DNA of 59,969 nt from REDI01 sp038123735 (GCA_038123735.1 JAYPAP010000004.1:1-59969); one strand, 5' to 3'; shown: positions 8,747 through 18,143, counted from the stretch's first letter. Program-made: numbers and translations. The notes: generated from the letters alone by a model not told the origin.

Positions 8747-9847
8747 ATGATCTTGGTTCGCCAAACCCTGTCGGAACTCGTGGAGCGGGGGGCGATCCAA
8801 GCCTTACGACCTCTGAACCCACTGCAGCTTCAACCATCCTCCCTGGATCTTCGACTCGGCTCCACGGTCTGGCAGCTTCAATGTAGCTTCCTTCCCGGTA
8901 GCGAGGGCGTCTCTCGTAAGCTGGGGCGACTCGCTACTGCCCGCTACCACACGGATCGAGAGGAACCGCTCGTCCTACACCAAGGCGGCGTATACCTGGC
9001 TGAAATCGAGGAAGTTTTAGAGCTTCCGAGCAATATCCAAGGTCGTGCCAATCCAAAATCAAGCACTGGACGACTCGACGTATTCGTGCGCGTGCTGACC
9101 GAGGAAGGATACGCATTTGATACGGTACCCGCCGGCTATCGAGGGCGACTCTACCTGGAAATCGTCCCACAGAGCTTTCACGTCCTCGTGCGACGCGGCG
9201 ACTGCTTGGCCCAGCTTCGACTATCGGATGGCCCCGCCGCGTTGACGGGTGAAGAACTCCGTGATTGGCAAGGTCGCCAGCCCCTTTGCAGCTGGTCTGA
9301 TGGTGAGCCAGCACCGGTGAACGATGGTCCCCCAGCATCGGTTCTTCTCTCCGTCGATCTACTCGGCACCGGCGAGGGGCCGGTCGGCTACCAGGCGCGC
9401 CGCCATCAACCCCCGGTCGATTTGCGCCGCCGCGACCTCCCGATCGACCGCTTCTGGACTCCAATGCAGATGATCCCAGACAGCGGTCACGGCCACGTCC
9501 TCGAACCGGAGCAATTCTACATTTTCGCCACTCGCGAACGCCTCCGCATCCCACCCGACCTTTGCGCCGAGCTCGTCCCTTACGACGCAACCAAAGGGGA
9601 ATTACGAACCCACTACGCGGGTTTCATCGATGCTGGCTTCGGCTGGACAGCCAACGAAGATCACGACCTGGGCTCAAAGCTCGTCTTGGAGATCCGCACC
9701 CACGATGTACCCTTCTTGCTGGAGCACGGTCAGCCGCTATTCCGCATGGAGTTCATGCGAAATGAGCACACCCCCGAGCTACTGTACGGGGAGGAAGGAA
9801 GTAACTATCAGGGCCAAGGTCTTCGCTTGGCGAAGCAGTTTCGCTAG
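8747..9847 (+). CDS. dcd: Double-length dCTP deaminase/dUTPase-family protein
   Basis: 366 residues, about twice the single-domain Dcd (roughly 190). The N-terminal half contains LQPSSLDLRLGSTVWQL, the dUTPase/Dcd beta-barrel signature, then LELPSNIQGRANPKSSTGRLDVFVRVLTEEG, a clear dUTPase-fold motif. A second related half begins near residue 200 and includes IPPDLCAELVPYDATKGELRTHYAGFIDAGFG. Such tandem forms are annotated as 2'-deoxycytidine 5'-triphosphate deaminases, which make dUTP from dCTP for dTMP synthesis. It follows btaA by 16 bases. Deaminase activity as opposed to dUTPase activity is inferred from the family. Confidence 0.82.
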   Translation: MILVRQTLSELVERGAIQALRPLNPLQLQPSSLDLRLGSTVWQLQCSFLPGSEGVSRKLGRLATARYHTDREEPLVLHQGGVYLAEIEEVLELPSNIQGRANPKSSTGRLDVFVRVLTEEGYAFDTVPAGYRGRLYLEIVPQSFHVLVRRGDCLAQLRLSDGPAALTGEELRDWQGRQPLCSWSDGEPAPVNDGPPASVLLSVDLLGTGEGPVGYQARRHQPPVDLRRRDLPIDRFWTPMQMIPDSGHGHVLEPEQFYIFATRERLRIPPDLCAELVPYDATKGELRTHYAGFIDAGFGWTANEDHDLGSKLVLEIRTHDVPFLLEHGQPLFRMEFMRNEHTPELLYGEEGSNYQGQGLRLAKQFR

Positions 9848-9921
9848 TGGCGTAAGGTCCATGAAGGACCGTCGCAGCGACGATGCGATAATAGAACGCC
9901 GCACATCTTTCTGGAGTGCTC

Positions 9922-11865
9922 TTGAGCCCTAAGATGCCAACGATCATCGGCCATTATCGCCTGCTGGAGCGCATTGCTTCCGGCGGAATGGCAGAGGTGT
10001 TTCTTGGCGTCGACCTCCGATCGACCGACGATAAGCCGATCGTCATCAAACGGATCCTCCCCCATCTCGCCGACGATGAGACATTCGTTCAGATGTTCCA
10101 TCAAGAGACCAAGATCGCCATGGCCGTCAACCATCCCAATGTGGTCGACATCATCGAAGATGGGGAACATCGCGGATTGCCCTTCCTCGCCATGGAATAC
10201 ATTCATGGACTCACCTGGCGCGAGGTGATGAAGCGAACCGAGGGTCGGCTTTCGCGTGGCTTCGTCGTGGACTTACTCATCCAGGCTGCCCGCGGAGCCC
10301 ACGCCGTCCATGAGACTATCGTGGATGGGCACCAGGAAATCGTCCATCGCGACCTGTGCCCCCACAACTTGATGGTCGATGTACACGGTGTGGTGAAACT
10401 CCTCGACTTCGGAATCGCCAAGGCTGCGCAGGGCATGGATACCACGCGAACCGGAGCCCTCAAGGGGAAAACCGCGTACCTGGCCCCGGAGCAAATTCAG
10501 CGAAACCAGGTGTCGCGCGCGACCGATGTCTATTCGCTCTCGGTCGTTGCATGGGAATTGCTTGCTGGAAAACGCATGTTCGGCGAGCACCTCGGCGACT
10601 TCGAGATGATGCAAGCCGTCGTCACCGGGAAATTGCCTTCCCTCGGAGAAAGCGGCTCGGACGTACCCCTCCTCCTCGCGGAAGTCATCCACAAGGGACT
10701 CGCACTCGACCCCAGCCACCGCTACGAATCCGCCGATGCCTTCGGTGATGCGATCGAAGAGGCTGCCGCTGCAGCCGGTATCCGTCGTTTCGCAGGAACA
10801 GCCCGCGATTGGGTACGTGGCGAGCTCGGCATTGACCTAGACGCTGACCTGGATTCCAACGCTGACTTCATGGATGACCTGGAGACCCACAGCGATGCTG
10901 ACGATGAGCCAGGGCCGACGCCCACTCAGCCGGTGAGCCGAGAACGGACACCGGTCTTCCATGCCAGAACAAATCGCCGCCCGGTCTGGCCATGGATTGT
11001 GATCGCCACCGCCGCACCGCTTTTATTCGCAGCAGGCATCGCGCTAAGCGTGCTATCCATGCCCACACCACCCGAGGACGCCCCTCCGGTCACCATTACC
11101 TGGGCGCCGGTGATGCCCCCAGCGGAGATGGTTGCTGAACTGGAACCCTTGCGTAGTGACCTCGCAAAGGCCTTGGGACGCCCCGTCGATTTCCAAGTAG
11201 CGCCCACCTACGAAGCGGCAGGACGGATCTTGAGAGATGGCGAGACGGACTTCGCGGTACTTCCTCCGTTATTGTACCTGACTACGAAGGAAAACATCGG
11301 GGCAGAACTAAAAGTCGCCGCTGTTACCGAACATGACAAGGGCACGGGAGTCGATGGGGTGCTGATCGGCGGCCAGAACTTTCAGTGGACTGGCGACGCG
11401 GAGAGCCTCAAGGGCACCACCGTTTGCTTCACCGATCCCACGTCGACCACGGGCCACGCTCTCCCCCGCCAATGGATGCTAAAGCATGGCATCAACCCTG
11501 AAAAAGACCTGGCGAAGATCGTATTCTCCGGAAACCACCACCAGGTGATTGAGGATGTTGCAACCGGCAAATGCGAGGCGGGTGCCACGTTCTCTGCCGC
11601 ACTCCGCAGCGCAGTCGATGTCGGTGTTCCCGTTCAGCACACCAGACAACTGACCATCACCGGCCGTACGCCCAATGATGCGGTCTGCGCCGGGCCGAAA
11701 ACCGACGCCGAACTGTTCCAGAGAGTCCAGGCTTACCTCGTCGCATGGGACCCTGAGAAGCTACATAAAAAGGCCTATATCGGAGAGCGACAGCACCTCA
11801 CGGGCTTTGGCATCGGCAACGACGCTGACTACAACGAATTACGGTCTGCGATCGCTGGACAATAG
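9922..11865 (+). CDS. Transmembrane Ser/Thr protein kinase with extracytoplasmic PhnD-like binding domain
   Basis: 647 residues from TTG 9922 (GGAG at 9913-9916 five bases before; GTG 9916 and ATG 9934 are alternatives). Residues about 10-280 form a complete Hanks-type kinase: glycine loop IASGGMAEVFLG, Lys in IVIKR (about 43), catalytic IVHRDLCPHN, LLDFGIAK and YLAPEQ. An acidic linker precedes one membrane helix (about 355-379, WPWIVIATAAPLLFAAGIAL). Residues 390-640 match the PhnD-type phosphonate/phosphite binding protein fold: VTITWAPVMPP, TDFAVLPPLLYL, SLKGTTVCFTDPTSTTGHALP, VFSGNHHQVIEDVATGKCEAGA and TPNDAVC. This architecture implies that a periplasmic ligand controls a cytoplasmic kinase. 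No phosphonate transport genes lie nearby. Its stop lies 13 bases from the convergent aldehyde dehydrogenase. Confidence 0.88.
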   Translation: MSPKMPTIIGHYRLLERIASGGMAEVFLGVDLRSTDDKPIVIKRILPHLADDETFVQMFHQETKIAMAVNHPNVVDIIEDGEHRGLPFLAMEYIHGLTWREVMKRTEGRLSRGFVVDLLIQAARGAHAVHETIVDGHQEIVHRDLCPHNLMVDVHGVVKLLDFGIAKAAQGMDTTRTGALKGKTAYLAPEQIQRNQVSRATDVYSLSVVAWELLAGKRMFGEHLGDFEMMQAVVTGKLPSLGESGSDVPLLLAEVIHKGLALDPSHRYESADAFGDAIEEAAAAAGIRRFAGTARDWVRGELGIDLDADLDSNADFMDDLETHSDADDEPGPTPTQPVSRERTPVFHARTNRRPVWPWIVIATAAPLLFAAGIALSVLSMPTPPEDAPPVTITWAPVMPPAEMVAELEPLRSDLAKALGRPVDFQVAPTYEAAGRILRDGETDFAVLPPLLYLTTKENIGAELKVAAVTEHDKGTGVDGVLIGGQNFQWTGDAESLKGTTVCFTDPTSTTGHALPRQWMLKHGINPEKDLAKIVFSGNHHQVIEDVATGKCEAGATFSAALRSAVDVGVPVQHTRQLTITGRTPNDAVCAGPKTDAELFQRVQAYLVAWDPEKLHKKAYIGERQHLTGFGIGNDADYNELRSAIAGQ

Positions 11866-11878
11866 CCAGACAACTGGC

Positions 11879-13267
11879 CTAGACCACGACTACCGTCTTC
11901 GCATTCATGAACGCATAAAGGCCTTCTTGCGCCAACTCTCGTCCGTACCCCGATAGCTTGACTCCTCCGAATGGTAGTCGTGGGTCTGATCGAACGAAGC
12001 CGTTCACAAAGCATGCACCGGCATGCAGCTCCTCTTCTGCGATTCGGCGCCCCCGCTCCACATCTTGGGTGAACACAGCAGCGCCGAGCCCATAGGCGCA
12101 GTCATTCGCCAGTCGAATGGCGTGGTGCTCGTCCTCAGCCCGGATGAGCGTTGCAACAGGTCCGAACAGTTCTTCCCGGAATGCAGGATTATCCTGCCCT
12201 ACATTCACCAACAGCGTGGGTGGATACCATGCGCCAGGCCGGTCCGGTACAACGCCGCCCACCTCGATCTGGGCCCCAGCAGCCACCGCGCGCTCCACTT
12301 GGTCATGGAGCTCATCACGCAGCGCTTCGGTGGCCTGCGGCCCTACGTCGGTACCCGGCTCAAGCGGATCGCCGAGTTGGAGCCCCTGGATCCGATGTCG
12401 AAGCAACTGCAACACATCGTCATACACGGAGTCCACCGCGATCAATCGCTTCGCAGCGATGCATGACTGGCCGCTGTTGAGCATCCGACTCGTGACACAC
12501 TCGCGGACCGCCAACTCCAGGTCAGCATCCTCGAGAATGAGGTATGGGTCCGAGCCACCAAGCTCTAGAAGACTCGGCTTAATGTGCCGACCCGCCTCCG
12601 ATGCCACGGCGGATCCCGCGGCCTCACTGCCAGTCAGCGTCACTCCAGCTACTCGCCGATCCGCAAGCAATGTCGCTACCGCCCCAGACCGGACGAGCAA
12701 TGTCTGAAAAACGCCCTGAGGAAGACCCGCTTCGGCGAATATCTCTGCAACTGCCAAGGCACACCCAGGCACGTTGGAGGCATGCTTAAGCAGCCCCACA
12801 TTGCCACCCATCAGAGCCGGAGCAGCGAAGCGAAACACCTGCCACAACGGGAAGTTCCACGGCATCACCGCCAGGATGACACCCAGCGGCCGATAGACGA
12901 CCGAGCTCTCCGCCATCGACGTTGGAATATCCCTAGCCTGTAAAAAACCTGCCGCATTCTCTGCGTAGTACCTGCACACCCAGGCGCATTTCTCCACTTC
13001 CGAACGCGATTGAGCGACCGGCTTTCCCATCTCGAGCGTCATGAGACCGGCCAGTTCGTCCCGCCGAACATCAAGGATGTCGGCTGCGCGCTTCAGAATG
13101 GTGGATCGCTCCGAAATATCCGTCCGGCGCCACTTCTCCCAAGCATCCTGAGCCGTAACGAGGCACCGCTCCACGTACGCGCGTGAGTGGCCTTCAATCG
13201 ACCTCACCACCTGCCCTGTCGCTGGATTCACCACATCAAACGTTGGGGATTCATCACTACTCATCAA
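11879..13267 (-). CDS. NAD(P)-dependent aldehyde dehydrogenase (succinate-semialdehyde dehydrogenase type)
   Basis: 462 residues. ALDH superfamily motifs are complete: VMPWNFPLWQVFR for the cofactor pocket, LLELGGSDPYLIL with the general-base Glu, MLNSGQSCIAAKR with the catalytic Cys, and EELFGPVATL. The length and the MPWNFP/LELGGSDP wording fit the GabD/Sad group that oxidises succinate semialdehyde to succinate. It lies downstream of the meta-cleavage operon on the same strand, 45 bases beyond the esterase stop, so it may be its last gene, oxidising a short semialdehyde or other aldehyde. Exact substrate uncertain. Confidence 0.88.
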   Translation of the reverse strand: MMSSDESPTFDVVNPATGQVVRSIEGHSRAYVERCLVTAQDAWEKWRRTDISERSTILKRAADILDVRRDELAGLMTLEMGKPVAQSRSEVEKCAWVCRYYAENAAGFLQARDIPTSMAESSVVYRPLGVILAVMPWNFPLWQVFRFAAPALMGGNVGLLKHASNVPGCALAVAEIFAEAGLPQGVFQTLLVRSGAVATLLADRRVAGVTLTGSEAAGSAVASEAGRHIKPSLLELGGSDPYLILEDADLELAVRECVTSRMLNSGQSCIAAKRLIAVDSVYDDVLQLLRHRIQGLQLGDPLEPGTDVGPQATEALRDELHDQVERAVAAGAQIEVGGVVPDRPGAWYPPTLLVNVGQDNPAFREELFGPVATLIRAEDEHHAIRLANDCAYGLGAAVFTQDVERGRRIAEEELHAGACFVNGFVRSDPRLPFGGVKLSGYGRELAQEGLYAFMNAKTVVVV

Positions 13268-13312
13268 CCGATCACTCCATCCTTGTCCGGCTATGCGAAC
13301 CCGAAAGCCACA

Positions 13313-14557
13313 CTACCGACTGACCCCAGCCGCGTGCCACCGCACATGCCTCTCAAGCTCCGACTTCCAGAAGTCCCAGGTATGGCCCACCCCTTCTGCG
13401 GATCGCCACTCATGCTTCACGCCAGCCGCCTTCATGACCTCGTGAAGCCGTTGATTGCTCGCCCACCATCGATCGGACGTCCCGCATGAGAACATCCACC
13501 GGGCCCGCTGCGCCACATCCGGTGCTCCCTTCACTAGCTCGACGACGTCATGAGCCTGCCAGTCTGATCTGTTCCGAACAAACGGACCCAAAACCTTGGT
13601 GATACGAGGATGTTTTGGGAAAGCGGTAATGGAGATCGCCCCACTCATGCTCGATACCGAATGAAAGATGCCGGGGTGCTTCATGGCGAGAAGACCCGCT
13701 CCATGGCCCCCCATAGAAAGTCCCCCAATAGACAGTGGGCCTCGCAAGCTCGCGTCACCCTGAATCGCTGGGATGAGCTCCTTCATGATATAGGTCGCTA
13801 TCTGACTATCCCCAACTTTCGGACTATCCAAGTACCAACTGAATGGTAGTCCGTCAGGGCAGACCACGGCCATTCCGGTCTCGGAAACCAGCCGCGCTAG
13901 CTCAAAGCCCGACTGCAGCGGCCAATCCGACCATTGGCCCCACGCGCCATGAAGCAACAACATGACGGGGAAAGGCCCCGGTCCACTCGGCTTGTACACC
14001 ATGAAGCGCATGGTGCGATCGCAAGCTGCGGACTCCAGAGAATGCGGACGGGACTCGCTATTCCAGCCGTTCCACGTGATCGGAACCAGACAAGACAGGT
14101 GGATCAAAGCGGTGGATGCCAGCCGGAAAAATTCATCCCCATCAGCCCGAAGAGCCTTGGAGGAGACCACATGCAATGACGTCAAGGTGAGCGCCTTCTG
14201 ACACTCGGCCGCCGCGCCATCGCTCCGTGCATCCAGCGACAAAACCATGACCACCACGCCCTGGCTCATCAGGGATTGAAGCGCCTCACGCTGCGCGAGA
14301 CATGCCCCTGGTTCAGTCATCATGACGACATCACCGGAGGTAGGCTGCGCCTCCGATAATGCTGAAACATACCGGAAATCTAAGTTCCGCGTGATGCCGA
14401 CGGCCCAGCTCATCGCCAAGCTGAACGCGGCCCCCGACACGACCCAAACGCGTTGGCTGCCTGGGACGGGCAAGGCGTAGCCCACGTTCGTTGGGGCAAC
14501 CCCCAGCGCGAGGAGTCCCGCCAAAAAGCCGCGCCGATTCGGCTGAATCATCGTCAT
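13313..14557 (-). CDS. Tat-exported alpha/beta-hydrolase (esterase) with unknown N-terminal domain
   Basis: 414 residues. The N-terminus has a twin-arginine signal (PNRRGFLAGLLALGVAP), so the protein is exported folded. Residues about 35-165 are a domain I do not recognise (VVMMTEPGACLAQREALQSL). From about 180 an esterase-D/antigen-85-like hydrolase follows: FPVMLLLHGAWGQW oxyanion region, nucleophile Ser in GGLSMGGHGAG, and a His near the end in GVGHTWDFW. It overlaps the upstream oxalocrotonate decarboxylase gene by 4 bases (ATGA), so it belongs to the meta-cleavage operon. It might hydrolyse an ester precursor outside the cytoplasm; that role is inference. Confidence 0.8.
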   Translation of the reverse strand: MTMIQPNRRGFLAGLLALGVAPTNVGYALPVPGSQRVWVVSGAAFSLAMSWAVGITRNLDFRYVSALSEAQPTSGDVVMMTEPGACLAQREALQSLMSQGVVVMVLSLDARSDGAAAECQKALTLTSLHVVSSKALRADGDEFFRLASTALIHLSCLVPITWNGWNSESRPHSLESAACDRTMRFMVYKPSGPGPFPVMLLLHGAWGQWSDWPLQSGFELARLVSETGMAVVCPDGLPFSWYLDSPKVGDSQIATYIMKELIPAIQGDASLRGPLSIGGLSMGGHGAGLLAMKHPGIFHSVSSMSGAISITAFPKHPRITKVLGPFVRNRSDWQAHDVVELVKGAPDVAQRARWMFSCGTSDRWWASNQRLHEVMKAAGVKHEWRSAEGVGHTWDFWKSELERHVRWHAAGVSR

Positions 14558-15327
14558 TCAACCACGTGAAGATGAACGCTTCCCAGGCGATCGCTCCGAA
14601 CCCGAAGGTGGTCACCCGCATTCACGTAGGTGGCCGCCGTGGCCCCACCCGCCATCACGATCCAGCCAGGCTCCAAGGCAAACCCATTTTCTGCTGCGAT
14701 TCGACTCGCCTCAGCTAAGGAGCGCAGCGGGTGCCCGAGGATGGCTGCAGAGGAACCAATCTGTACCGTGCGACCATTGACCTCACATAACATTCCTAAA
14801 TTTGAAAGGTCCGTATCCGGCGAGCACCATGGTCCCAAAACAAAACCGCTGGAGCTCGAGTTGTCGGCGATAACGTCGGAGAGGCTGAACTTGAAGTTCT
14901 CATATCGGGAGTCAATGATCTCCATCGCTACACAGACCGCGTCGACGGCGGCCAAGGCCTGCACCGGCGAAACTGGACCTTCTAATCGGGATCGCATGAG
15001 GAAGGCCACCTCTGGCTCGAAACGTGGATGAACCCGGCCCCCCATCGAGAGTTCTCCCCCATCGGCAAGCTGCATTCCCGAGGTCAAGCGCCCCCAAATC
15101 AGATCGCTCAGCCCCATCTGAATCATCTTTGCCCGGCTCGTGAAGCCCATCTTCATACCGACCAAGCGTTCCCCTCGCTCAATCCGGCGCTGAATCGACC
15201 GCGACTGAACCTCGTAGGCCTCGGCAATCGAAATCGCTCGGTGCGTGTTCGATAATTGAGGGATTGCGGTGGCTGTGCGCGCAGCCTCGTCGACGATGCC
15301 AGCAAGCTCGTTCAGCTCCACACTCAT
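14554..15327 (-). CDS. dmpH: 4-oxalocrotonate decarboxylase (meta-cleavage pathway)
   Basis: 257 residues of the hydratase/decarboxylase (FAH-like) family. Key segments are GMKMGFTSRAKMIQMGL, HPRFEPEVAFLMRSRLEG with the metal-binding Glu pair, and EIIDSRYENFKFSLSDVIADNSSSS; the ...SRYENF...F-x-L-x-DV...DN-x-SSS wording is the one I associate with DmpH/XylI/AmnE rather than the hydratase. It converts 2-oxo-3-hexenedioate to 2-oxopent-4-enoate and CO2, normally in complex with the hydratase encoded at 17329. The gene overlaps both neighbours by 4 bases. In 2-aminophenol pathways the same enzyme is called AmnE. Confidence 0.86.
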   Translation of the reverse strand: MSVELNELAGIVDEAARTATAIPQLSNTHRAISIAEAYEVQSRSIQRRIERGERLVGMKMGFTSRAKMIQMGLSDLIWGRLTSGMQLADGGELSMGGRVHPRFEPEVAFLMRSRLEGPVSPVQALAAVDAVCVAMEIIDSRYENFKFSLSDVIADNSSSSGFVLGPWCSPDTDLSNLGMLCEVNGRTVQIGSSAAILGHPLRSLAEASRIAAENGFALEPGWIVMAGGATAATYVNAGDHLRVRSDRLGSVHLHVVE

Positions 15328-16407
15328 GCTTCCTCCTCATGCATCACGGAGTGTTTGGCCAACTCCGCCTCCATCTCGGCCCCTTCCCGCCTTCGCACCA
15401 GGTCGAGCGCCACATCGACGATCATGTCTTCTTGCCCGCCCACCATGCGACGCCTGCCAAGCTCGACCAAGATCTCCCGGGTATCGATGCCATAGCGCGC
15501 ACTCGCCTTCTCTGCATGACGCAGGAAGCTACTATAAACGCCGGCATATCCTAACGTGAGTGTCTCCCGATCCACCCTGACTGGGCGATCCTGGAGGGGT
15601 CGCACCAGGTCTTCTGCGGCATCCATCAATGCGAAGAGATCCACGCCGGTATTCCACCCTTGAAGCTCAGCGACAGCCACAAATACCTCGAGAGGCGCAT
15701 TACCGGCCCCAGCGCCCATCGCCGCCAAGCTCGCATCGACTCGATCAGCCCCATGCTGAACCGCCACGATCGAGTTGGCAACACCGAGCGAGAGGTTGTG
15801 ATGGGCGTGAATTCCCCTCTCGGTGCCAGGGTCGAGAACGTCATTGTAGGCATCAAGCCTGGCAGAGACCTGGTCCATGGTCAGTCGACCACCAGAGTCA
15901 GTGACGTAAATGCAGNNNNNNNNNNCCGTAGGACTCCATCAACTTGGCCTGTTCTGCGAGAAGGGCGGGTTCGAGCATGTGACTCATCATCAAGAACCCC
16001 ACGACATCCATCCCCATTTCCCGAGCGAGCTCGATGTGCTGACGAGAGATGTCGGCTTCGGTGCAGTGCGTGGCGATCCGAACTGAGCGAACCCCTGCGT
16101 TAAATGCGTTTTTCAGGTCAGTTCTGGTGGCGATGCCCGGCAGGATGAGCGTGGACAGCGTGGCCCGGTCCACCACATCCGCGACCGCTTCGATCCACTC
16201 GAGGTCTTCATGGCGCCCAAAACCGTAGTTAAAGGAGGAGCCAGCCAGGCCATCTCCATGAGCGACGCTGATGCCGTCTACCCCCGCAGCATCCAAAGCG
16301 CGGGCGATCGCTTGCACATGCTCAAGCCCATACTGGTGTCGGATGGCGTGCATGCCATCACGCAGCGTGACATCCTGAATCCATAATTTGTCCCGACGCT
16401 CACTCAT
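15324..16407 (-). CDS. dmpG: 4-hydroxy-2-oxovalerate aldolase, interrupted by an assembly gap
   Basis: The DmpG/BphI/MhpE aldolase splits 4-hydroxy-2-oxovalerate into pyruvate and acetaldehyde; acetaldehyde is channelled to the partner dehydrogenase encoded just upstream. The N-terminal part (IQDVTLRDGMHAIRHQ, with the catalytic Arg/Asp and His) and C-terminal part (GIHAHHNLSLGVANS metal-binding His pair, GAGAGNAPLEV) belong to one gene split by ten N at 15916-15925. Reading past the gap in the C-terminal frame gives CIYVTDSGGRLTMDQ, the expected continuation of KLMESYG, so only a few codons are missing. ATG at 16407 starts directly before RDKLWIQDV and overlaps the dehydrogenase stop by 8 bases; the stop overlaps the decarboxylase start by 4. 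Confidence 0.92.
15916..15925. other. Assembly gap (10 N) inside the aldolase gene
   Basis: Ten undetermined bases. Flanking translation (…MESYG / CIYVTDSGG…) shows that only about two to three codons are missing, and the frames match only if the true missing length is a multiple of three. Confidence 0.97.
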
Positions 16408-17332
16408 GCGCACCACCTTTAAGGGCCACGATGCGCTCACCGGTTGCCAGCGCTGCGGAGGTCATGATGTCGAGGTTACCGGCATACGCTGGGAGGTAAT
16501 GAGCCGCCCCTTCAACCTCCAAGAAAACAGAGGTCTGCAGCACATTCTCGAATTCTCCCAGGCCAGGCACCCGCACGCGCGCGTGATGTTCAAACTGTAC
16601 GTCCTGCTTGAGGCGATATCCGGGAACATAGCCTTGGACTTCGCGAACCATGCGTTCGATGCTCTCCGCAATCGCCTGCTCATCCCCGTTCTCCGATAGC
16701 GTGAAGACGGTGTCGCGCATGATCAGCGGGGGCTCAGCGGGATTCAGCACAATGATGGCCTTTCCTCTCTCCGCTCCGCCAACAACTTCAATCGCCCGTG
16801 CGGTGGTCTCCGTGAACTCATCGATATTCGCTCGCGTTCCTGGACCGGCCGATTTGCTGGCGATGGACGCCACGATCTCCCCATAGTGGACCTTCGCCAC
16901 CCGCCCCACTGCAGCGACGATCGGGATCGTCGCCTGACCCCCGCAGGTGACCATATTGACGTTTTTCGCAGACAAATGCTCTTCCATGTTCACCACGGGG
17001 ACGCAGTACGGCCCCACCGCGGCAGGCGTAAGATCCACCATCCGCTTGCCATGCGCGGCCACCACGGGCGCGTGGAGCTTGGCGTGTGCCTTGGCGCTTG
17101 TTGCGTCAAACACGAGGTCGATGTCCTTCCAGAGCGGGTCGTTCACCAATCCGTCTAAGCCATCGTGCGTGGTCCATACGCCGAGACGGCGAGCGCGAGC
17201 GAGACCATCGGAATCCGGGTCGATCCCCACCATCGCCAGGGGCTTCAGCACCTGCGGTTGACGACGGAGGAGCTTGATAAGCAAATCCGTACCGATATTT
17301 CCGGAACCAAGCACGGCACAACCGAGGGTCAT
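16400..17332 (-). CDS. dmpF: Acetaldehyde dehydrogenase (acylating)
   Basis: 310 residues, the standard length for DmpF/BphJ/MhpF. The NAD-binding start AVLGSGNIGTDLLIKLLRR, the NMVTCGGQATIPIV segment carrying the catalytic Cys, and VLNPAEPPLIMRDTVF are all typical. It oxidises acetaldehyde with CoA and NAD+ to acetyl-CoA and forms a channelling complex with the aldolase encoded immediately downstream (8-base overlap). Its own start overlaps the hydratase stop by 4 bases. Confidence is high from motif and operon context. Confidence 0.95.
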   Translation of the reverse strand: MTLGCAVLGSGNIGTDLLIKLLRRQPQVLKPLAMVGIDPDSDGLARARRLGVWTTHDGLDGLVNDPLWKDIDLVFDATSAKAHAKLHAPVVAAHGKRMVDLTPAAVGPYCVPVVNMEEHLSAKNVNMVTCGGQATIPIVAAVGRVAKVHYGEIVASIASKSAGPGTRANIDEFTETTARAIEVVGGAERGKAIIVLNPAEPPLIMRDTVFTLSENGDEQAIAESIERMVREVQGYVPGYRLKQDVQFEHHARVRVPGLGEFENVLQTSVFLEVEGAAHYLPAYAGNLDIMTSAALATGERIVALKGGAHE

Positions 17333-18126
17333 CCTTCCCTCCCAAAGACAGCCCGCACTTCACCGAGACCCTCGATTCTACACTCGAGAACGTCGCCCGG
17401 CGCCACCGGCACCATCGGTCCCAGTGCACCCGAAAGAACGGTATCTCCCTCTCTTAGGGGTCTTCCAACCTCGACCATCTTCCGCGCCAACCACACCACA
17501 GCGGTCAGTGGGTGGCCCATACAGGCAGCACCAGCCCCCACGCTGACCGGATCGCCCCGACGCTCAAGCACCATCCCGCAATGCCGTAGATCGACATCGG
17601 ATATCCGGACCGGCCGGCTTCCAAGCGCATACACCCCGGAACTGGCGTTATCGGCGATGGTGTCCATGATACGAATATCCCAGTTCTCGACTCGGCTACC
17701 CACGACTTCAATCGCCGGCAGCAGGTACTCCGTCGCCCGTATGACATCGACAGAGGTGATGTGTTCAAGGTCGAGGTCCCGCCCTAGCACAAAGGCAATC
17801 TCCGATTCGGCACGCGGCTGAATGACGGTTCCCCAGGGGATCTCCTCCGCGTCGTTGAAGCACATATCAGCGAACAGCATCCCGTAATCAGGTTGATCGA
17901 CTCCGAGCTGAGACTGAATCGCAGCGCTCGTCAGCCCGATCTTCCGGCCAACTAGCCGCCTCCCCTGACGCAGCCACCCCGCGGTAATCATCTCCTGAAC
18001 TGCATATCCACCATCGACATCTTGGGCATCCAGCAGATCGCGCAGCGGCGAACACGGCTGCCCTGACGCATGGGCCTCCAGCAGTCGAGCAGCCGCGGTA
18101 TGGTGAGCGACACTCCCTTCAGTCAT
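17329..18126 (-). CDS. dmpE: 2-oxopent-4-enoate hydratase
   Basis: 265 residues from ATG 18126, chosen because a GGGGG tract lies five bases before it; a GTG twelve bases further out is possible. Family motifs are GRKIGLTSAAIQSQLGVDQPDYG, QPRAESEIAFVLGRDL with the Glu ligands, and EVVGSRVENWDIRIMDTIADNASSG. The SRxxxWDIxxxDTxADNxSSG pattern fits the hydratase (DmpE/XylJ/MhpD), paralogous to the decarboxylase encoded at 14554. It adds water to 2-hydroxypenta-2,4-dienoate to give 4-hydroxy-2-oxovalerate. It overlaps the next gene by 4 bases and lies 17 bases after the semialdehyde dehydrogenase. Confidence 0.88.
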   Translation of the reverse strand: MTEGSVAHHTAAARLLEAHASGQPCSPLRDLLDAQDVDGGYAVQEMITAGWLRQGRRLVGRKIGLTSAAIQSQLGVDQPDYGMLFADMCFNDAEEIPWGTVIQPRAESEIAFVLGRDLDLEHITSVDVIRATEYLLPAIEVVGSRVENWDIRIMDTIADNASSGVYALGSRPVRISDVDLRHCGMVLERRGDPVSVGAGAACMGHPLTAVVWLARKMVEVGRPLREGDTVLSGALGPMVPVAPGDVLECRIEGLGEVRAVFGREG

Positions 18127-18143
18127 CACAACCCCCACGCAAA

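Noticed and set aside
14554..18126. The idea that the two hydratase-family genes (14554 and 17329) are a recent duplication.
   Set aside because: Their diagnostic segments differ (SRYENFKF versus SRVENWDI), which fits the long-standing decarboxylase/hydratase paralogue pair of meta-cleavage operons.
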